From the NCBI RefSeq assembly GCF_003579925.1, contig NZ_QUAL01000152.1, positions 3,339 through 67,338 on the forward strand: a DNA stretch of 64,000 nucleotides, given 5' to 3'. The translations under genes and the position numbers were made by a program. Source of the DNA: Jiangella rhizosphaerae. GTDB lineage: Bacteria > Actinomycetota > Actinomycetes > Jiangellales > Jiangellaceae. Numbering within the stretch: the stretch's first letter is position 1; each line of letters starts with the position of its first letter. This document shows, one piece after another, positions 61,789 to 64,000 of this stretch. The notes below the pieces were generated by a model. It was not told the DNA's origin. It did no database searches and was given only the letters and a program-made list of their open reading frames with translations.

Positions 61789-62265
61789 GTGAGGAACAAG
61801 CAGGCGCGTATCTCGAAGGCAACGCGTGGTGGCAAGAACCCCCAGAAGGGCAGAGTCCGCGGCGACAAGGCTCCCGTCATTGCCGCGCCCACGGGCCCGG
61901 ACATGAACCAGCCGCTACGGTTCAGGTTCGACCAGGTCGACGTCGGCGGCCCATGGTGCCTGACCTCGATCGATCAGCCGCACCACGCCGACCTTCTCCT
62001 GAAGATGCGCGACTACGAGTCCATGACCGCACGGGAGATCTTCCACGGCAATGATCCACGAGGCATTCGGTACGACATGGCTGAGTGTCCGAACCCAGAG
62101 CCGATCAGGCGCCTCACGGAGGCGTTTGGCGGCCGCGACAGCATCTGCCGCCTTCGGATCAACGGACGACGACGACTCTACGGCTTCCTTACGGGCAACG
62201 ACTTCTCAATCGTCTGGTGGGACCCCGAGCACGTGATCTGGCCTAGCACCAAGAAGCACACCTAG
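61789..62265 (+). CDS. putative toxin partner of the Panacea antitoxin
   Basis: 158 residues. After a basic, disordered first 35 residues, a compact domain begins: LRFRFDQVDVGGPWCLTSID, HHADLLLKMRDYESMTAREI, RDSICRLRINGRRRLYGFL and FSIVWWDPEHVIWPS. The arrangement, with a C-terminal basic beta-hairpin and tryptophans, recalls RelE/ParE-type or related small toxins, though I cannot place it with certainty. GTG start; it overlaps nothing but is 13 bases from the antitoxin stop. As a toxin it would target translation or DNA; this is inferred from position and fold type only. Confidence 0.65.
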   Translation: MRNKQARISKATRGGKNPQKGRVRGDKAPVIAAPTGPDMNQPLRFRFDQVDVGGPWCLTSIDQPHHADLLLKMRDYESMTAREIFHGNDPRGIRYDMAECPNPEPIRRLTEAFGGRDSICRLRINGRRRLYGFLTGNDFSIVWWDPEHVIWPSTKKHT

Positions 62266-62402
62266 ACCGCCGCCCCCGTGCCTCCCCCGCCCATCAGTGA
62301 CCAGCTCGGCTGGTGGGTGACGCCGAACCCCGGGACAGCATCACCGCCGCTGAGCGGCTGAGGTTCGAACGCCGTGCCGGGGGTCGTTCACACTCGACTC
62401 GG

Positions 62403-63014
62403 TCATTCCCAGAATGACTCGGCGCGCGCCTTCGAGAGATCCCGCTCGGCTTTGCTGAGCGCGCTCCTCGCCTGGGTCCACTCGTCGAGGCTCGCCCCGT
62501 AGCGCTTGAGCGCCTCCCTGGATTCAGCGTCCAACTGGCCCTCATGACCCACGCCAGTGTCTGCCTTTAGCCGAGCGGTCGGCTCGCGGCCGTAGGCATC
62601 CCACCGTGACGCATACAGCGAGAACCCATACTTCACCAGCAGTTGGCCCAAGGGACTCGTGACCTTGGCAACCTTCGACTCATCCCAGTAGAGCCGTCCC
62701 GAGTGCGCATCGCGTTCCAGGTGTGGGAAGGCCTCGGCGCTGTCCGCTATCGCGTCGCGGACGAGTTCGTCAGCTTGGGCCGCCATGCGCTCGACCTCGG
62801 CCCTGAGTTCCTGGACCTTCTCTTTGCCGAGTTCCTCGGACTTGCGCGACTGCTCGACAACCACCCGCCGCGCTTCCTCTGGCATCCACCGAGTAGCCCA
62901 GACCGCCAGTGTCCTGAGCACCTCCGCCCGCGCAGCCTCAGCGCTCTCGGTTGCTGCCTGGAAGCCGTCTTGCGCTGCTGCGACCGCGACCTCGGCATCT
63001 CCTACGGCGTTCAA
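62403..63014 (-). CDS. coiled-coil protein of unknown function
   Basis: About 203 residues. The long helical region (residues about 10-85) reads as a coiled coil: AQDGFQAATESAEAARAEVL, EQSRKSEELGKEKVQELRAE. Then comes a small domain, GRLYWDESKVAKVTSPLGQL, and a second coil near the end (SALSKAERDLSKARAE). I start at TTG 63014 with AGAAGGGGG before it; TTG at 63086 would add 24 residues. It converges on the toxin gene across a 137-base gap. Family unknown. Confidence 0.6.
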   Translation of the reverse strand: MNAVGDAEVAVAAAQDGFQAATESAEAARAEVLRTLAVWATRWMPEEARRVVVEQSRKSEELGKEKVQELRAEVERMAAQADELVRDAIADSAEAFPHLERDAHSGRLYWDESKVAKVTSPLGQLLVKYGFSLYASRWDAYGREPTARLKADTGVGHEGQLDAESREALKRYGASLDEWTQARSALSKAERDLSKARAESFWE

Positions 63015-63146
63015 TACGGGCCCCCCTTCTCGTGTCTTGGCCCACTGCAACGTACTCCCGCCCCCGGACAGACTCTGCGACGACAAGCGGGCGCGGACCC
63101 CCGGCAGGCGGGGTGCTCGTCGGCAGCTACGAGGTCGAGGACGTGA

Positions 63147-63185
63147 CGAACCCCCCGCCAGCGGTTGGGCTTGGCGGGGGGTTCG
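63147..63185 (-). terminator. strong terminator hairpin, 14-bp perfect stem
   Basis: CGAACCCCCCGCCA (63147-63160) pairs perfectly with 63172-63185 around an 11-base loop. It lies 13 bases after the stop of the minus-strand gene ending at 63198, the usual place for an intrinsic terminator. It separates that operon from the coiled-coil gene. Confidence 0.88.
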
Positions 63186-63197
63186 TTGTCGTTCGGG

Positions 63198-63704
63198 CTA
63201 TGGTCTTGTCAGCCGACGGTGCCGCGGCCGACGACGTCGGCGCGGCTTGCCACCGCCAGGGGTACGCGCTGAGCGAGTACCCTCCTCGTCCTTGTCGAGG
63301 TTCTCCAGCATCCGTTCCAGCGCAGCCCTCATCTCGGCCGCACTCATGTCCCCACCCCGTGCCGACGCACGCGTGTGGCCGTGAACCGAGTTCTCCGCCT
63401 GGTTCCGCCACTCTGGCTTGGCGTGGTCGCGCAGGACCGCATGACGCGTCACCGTGCCGCACGTGGCGCACTTGAGGTCACAGGTCATCCGCTCCCAGGG
63501 ACGCGCCCGACCCCACACTTTCTGCGCGTACTCGCGGCCCTTCCGGGCCTCGGTGCGCGCCTTCATCGCGGCGATCTCCTCGGGTGTCTGCATCCGCTCG
63601 CCCTGCAGGTTCCGAAGCCGGTTGTGCTTGGGCGTGCACGTCCGCACAGTGCCGCACTGGCAGCACAGCGCCCGGTCCTTGCCGGGGATGATGGAGTAGC
63701 TCAC
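63198..63704 (-). CDS. zinc-ribbon-containing hypothetical protein
   Basis: 168 residues. Two Cys pairs, ALCCQCGTVRTC and KCATCGTVTRH, could form two zinc knuckles. Between them lies a helix with MKARTEARKGREYAQKVWGR. The C-terminus is basic ([12 protein letters not shown]), suggesting nucleic-acid binding. GTG start overlaps the stop of the gene at 63701 (GTGA). Similar small proteins occur in actinophages; function unknown. Confidence 0.65.
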   Translation of the reverse strand: MSYSIIPGKDRALCCQCGTVRTCTPKHNRLRNLQGERMQTPEEIAAMKARTEARKGREYAQKVWGRARPWERMTCDLKCATCGTVTRHAVLRDHAKPEWRNQAENSVHGHTRASARGGDMSAAEMRAALERMLENLDKDEEGTRSARTPGGGKPRRRRRPRHRRLTRP

Positions 63705-63988
63705 CGCGCCACCCCCTCGACGCCGCCGTCGGCGATGGCGTACAGCAGCGACGCCGCCGCCTCGAGCACCCCGGCGAGCTCGCGGACGTCGTCAGGGTCG
63801 GTCACGTCGGCCTCGGCCTCGGATGCGAACCCGATCTCCGGGCCGAGGGTGCGCCGGCCGTCCGGCCAGACGTCCTCGTACACGTCGATGCGGGCCAGCT
63901 CGGAGCCGTCGTCGGCGTGACGGACCCACCGGTGCGCCCGGTAGCGGCGCCCCGTCGGGTCGACCTTGTCGGTCTCCCAGGCGTCCAC
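63701..63988 (-). CDS. small acidic hypothetical protein, possibly truncated by the window edge
   Basis: 95 residues from GTG 63988, but the frame stays open to 64000, so the true start may lie outside the window. The protein has a beta-rich N-terminus (YRAHRWVRHADDGSELARID) and an acidic helical end (PDDVRELAGVLEAAASLLYA). It overlaps the next gene and forms the upstream part of a minus-strand operon of the element. Confidence 0.55.
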   Translation of the reverse strand: MDAWETDKVDPTGRRYRAHRWVRHADDGSELARIDVYEDVWPDGRRTLGPEIGFASEAEADVTDPDDVRELAGVLEAAASLLYAIADGGVEGVAR

Positions 63989-64000
63989 CTCCGTCGCCCA

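Larger units (their letters stand above)
54154..64000. mobile_element. integrated mobile element, left part (serine-integrase type)
   Basis: A large serine integrase opens a run of short, tightly overlapping plus-strand genes with a replicative ATPase, an octamer-repeat array, a terminase-small-subunit-like gene, excisionase-like and phage-like genes and a toxin-antitoxin pair. A minus-strand module follows at 62403-63988. The right end lies outside the window, so attachment sites cannot be paired. The left boundary is probably between 53979 and 54153. Prophage, phage satellite and integrative element remain open. Confidence 0.75.

Noticed and set aside
1-64000. CRISPR arrays, tRNA or rRNA genes, insertion sequences
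   Set aside because: I found no regularly spaced identical repeats with unique spacers, no cloverleaf or T-loop signature, and no DDE or HUH transposase. The repeats at 191-319 have only 2.4 copies and no spacer pattern.

Overview
The window is high-GC DNA from a chromosome of the Actinomycetota. Codons end mostly in G or C, GTG and TTG starts are frequent, and four-base ATGA/GTGA overlaps between genes are very common. An actinomycete-type Sdh1 succinate dehydrogenase, CGNR, KTSC and AbiEi-type proteins and many family-5 peptide-type ABC importers support this. Genus cannot be fixed from the sequence alone; a Jiangella- or Streptomyces-like soil actinomycete would fit.

Layout. (1) 434-10120, minus strand: two oligopeptide/dipeptide-type importers in tandem. 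Each has a lipoprotein binding protein and two permeases, but only one pair of ATPases (434-2486) is present and is probably shared. (2) typA/bipA (10349-12214), then an AbiEi-like protein on the plus strand that meets a third, complete importer (13388-20076) across an 18-bp perfect terminator hairpin. Its OppB-like permease carries an insertion of about 200 residues rich in membrane helices. (3) An MFS exporter with an ArsR-type regulator (20260-22088), a small unknown gene, the Sdh1 operon (22652-26054) and a pterin carbinolamine dehydratase. (4) 26546-44106: a glycan-utilisation locus. A LacI regulator is the first gene of a ten-gene minus-strand operon: LacI, permease, permease, binding protein, two ATPases, a GH63/MGH1-like glycosidase, an FAD oxidoreductase, a NanA/DapA-like lyase and a Tat-exported sialidase-like protein. 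A methyltransferase lies downstream. Divergently there is a secreted ten-repeat VCBS/FG-GAP protein and a second glycosidase. An ATACGTAT palindrome lies at the LacI start and again, within a 20-bp near-perfect palindrome, before the divergent operon, so one regulator may control both arms. The sialidase gene has a frameshift in its C-terminal domain. (5) 44249-51415: a phytanoyl-CoA-type dioxygenase with an AraC regulator, a KTSC protein, an asymmetric heterodimeric ABC exporter, a DinB/DUF664 protein, and RidA and CGNR genes that diverge from a very compact 21-bp promoter. (6) 51563-53978: small HNH and hypothetical genes, one apparently frameshifted.

(7) From about 54154 to the end of the window lies the left part of an integrated mobile element. 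It has a large serine integrase, a run of tiny overlapping genes, a RecA-like replicative ATPase, an array of six GTGTGGCT octamers directly at the ATPase 3' end (a candidate replication origin), a P27/terminase-small-subunit-like protein, further phage-like small genes, a Panacea-domain toxin-antitoxin pair, and an opposing minus-strand module after a strong terminator. No terminase large subunit, portal or capsid gene is visible, so a prophage, a phage satellite and an actinomycete integrative element all remain possible. No tRNA, rRNA, CRISPR array or insertion sequence was found.
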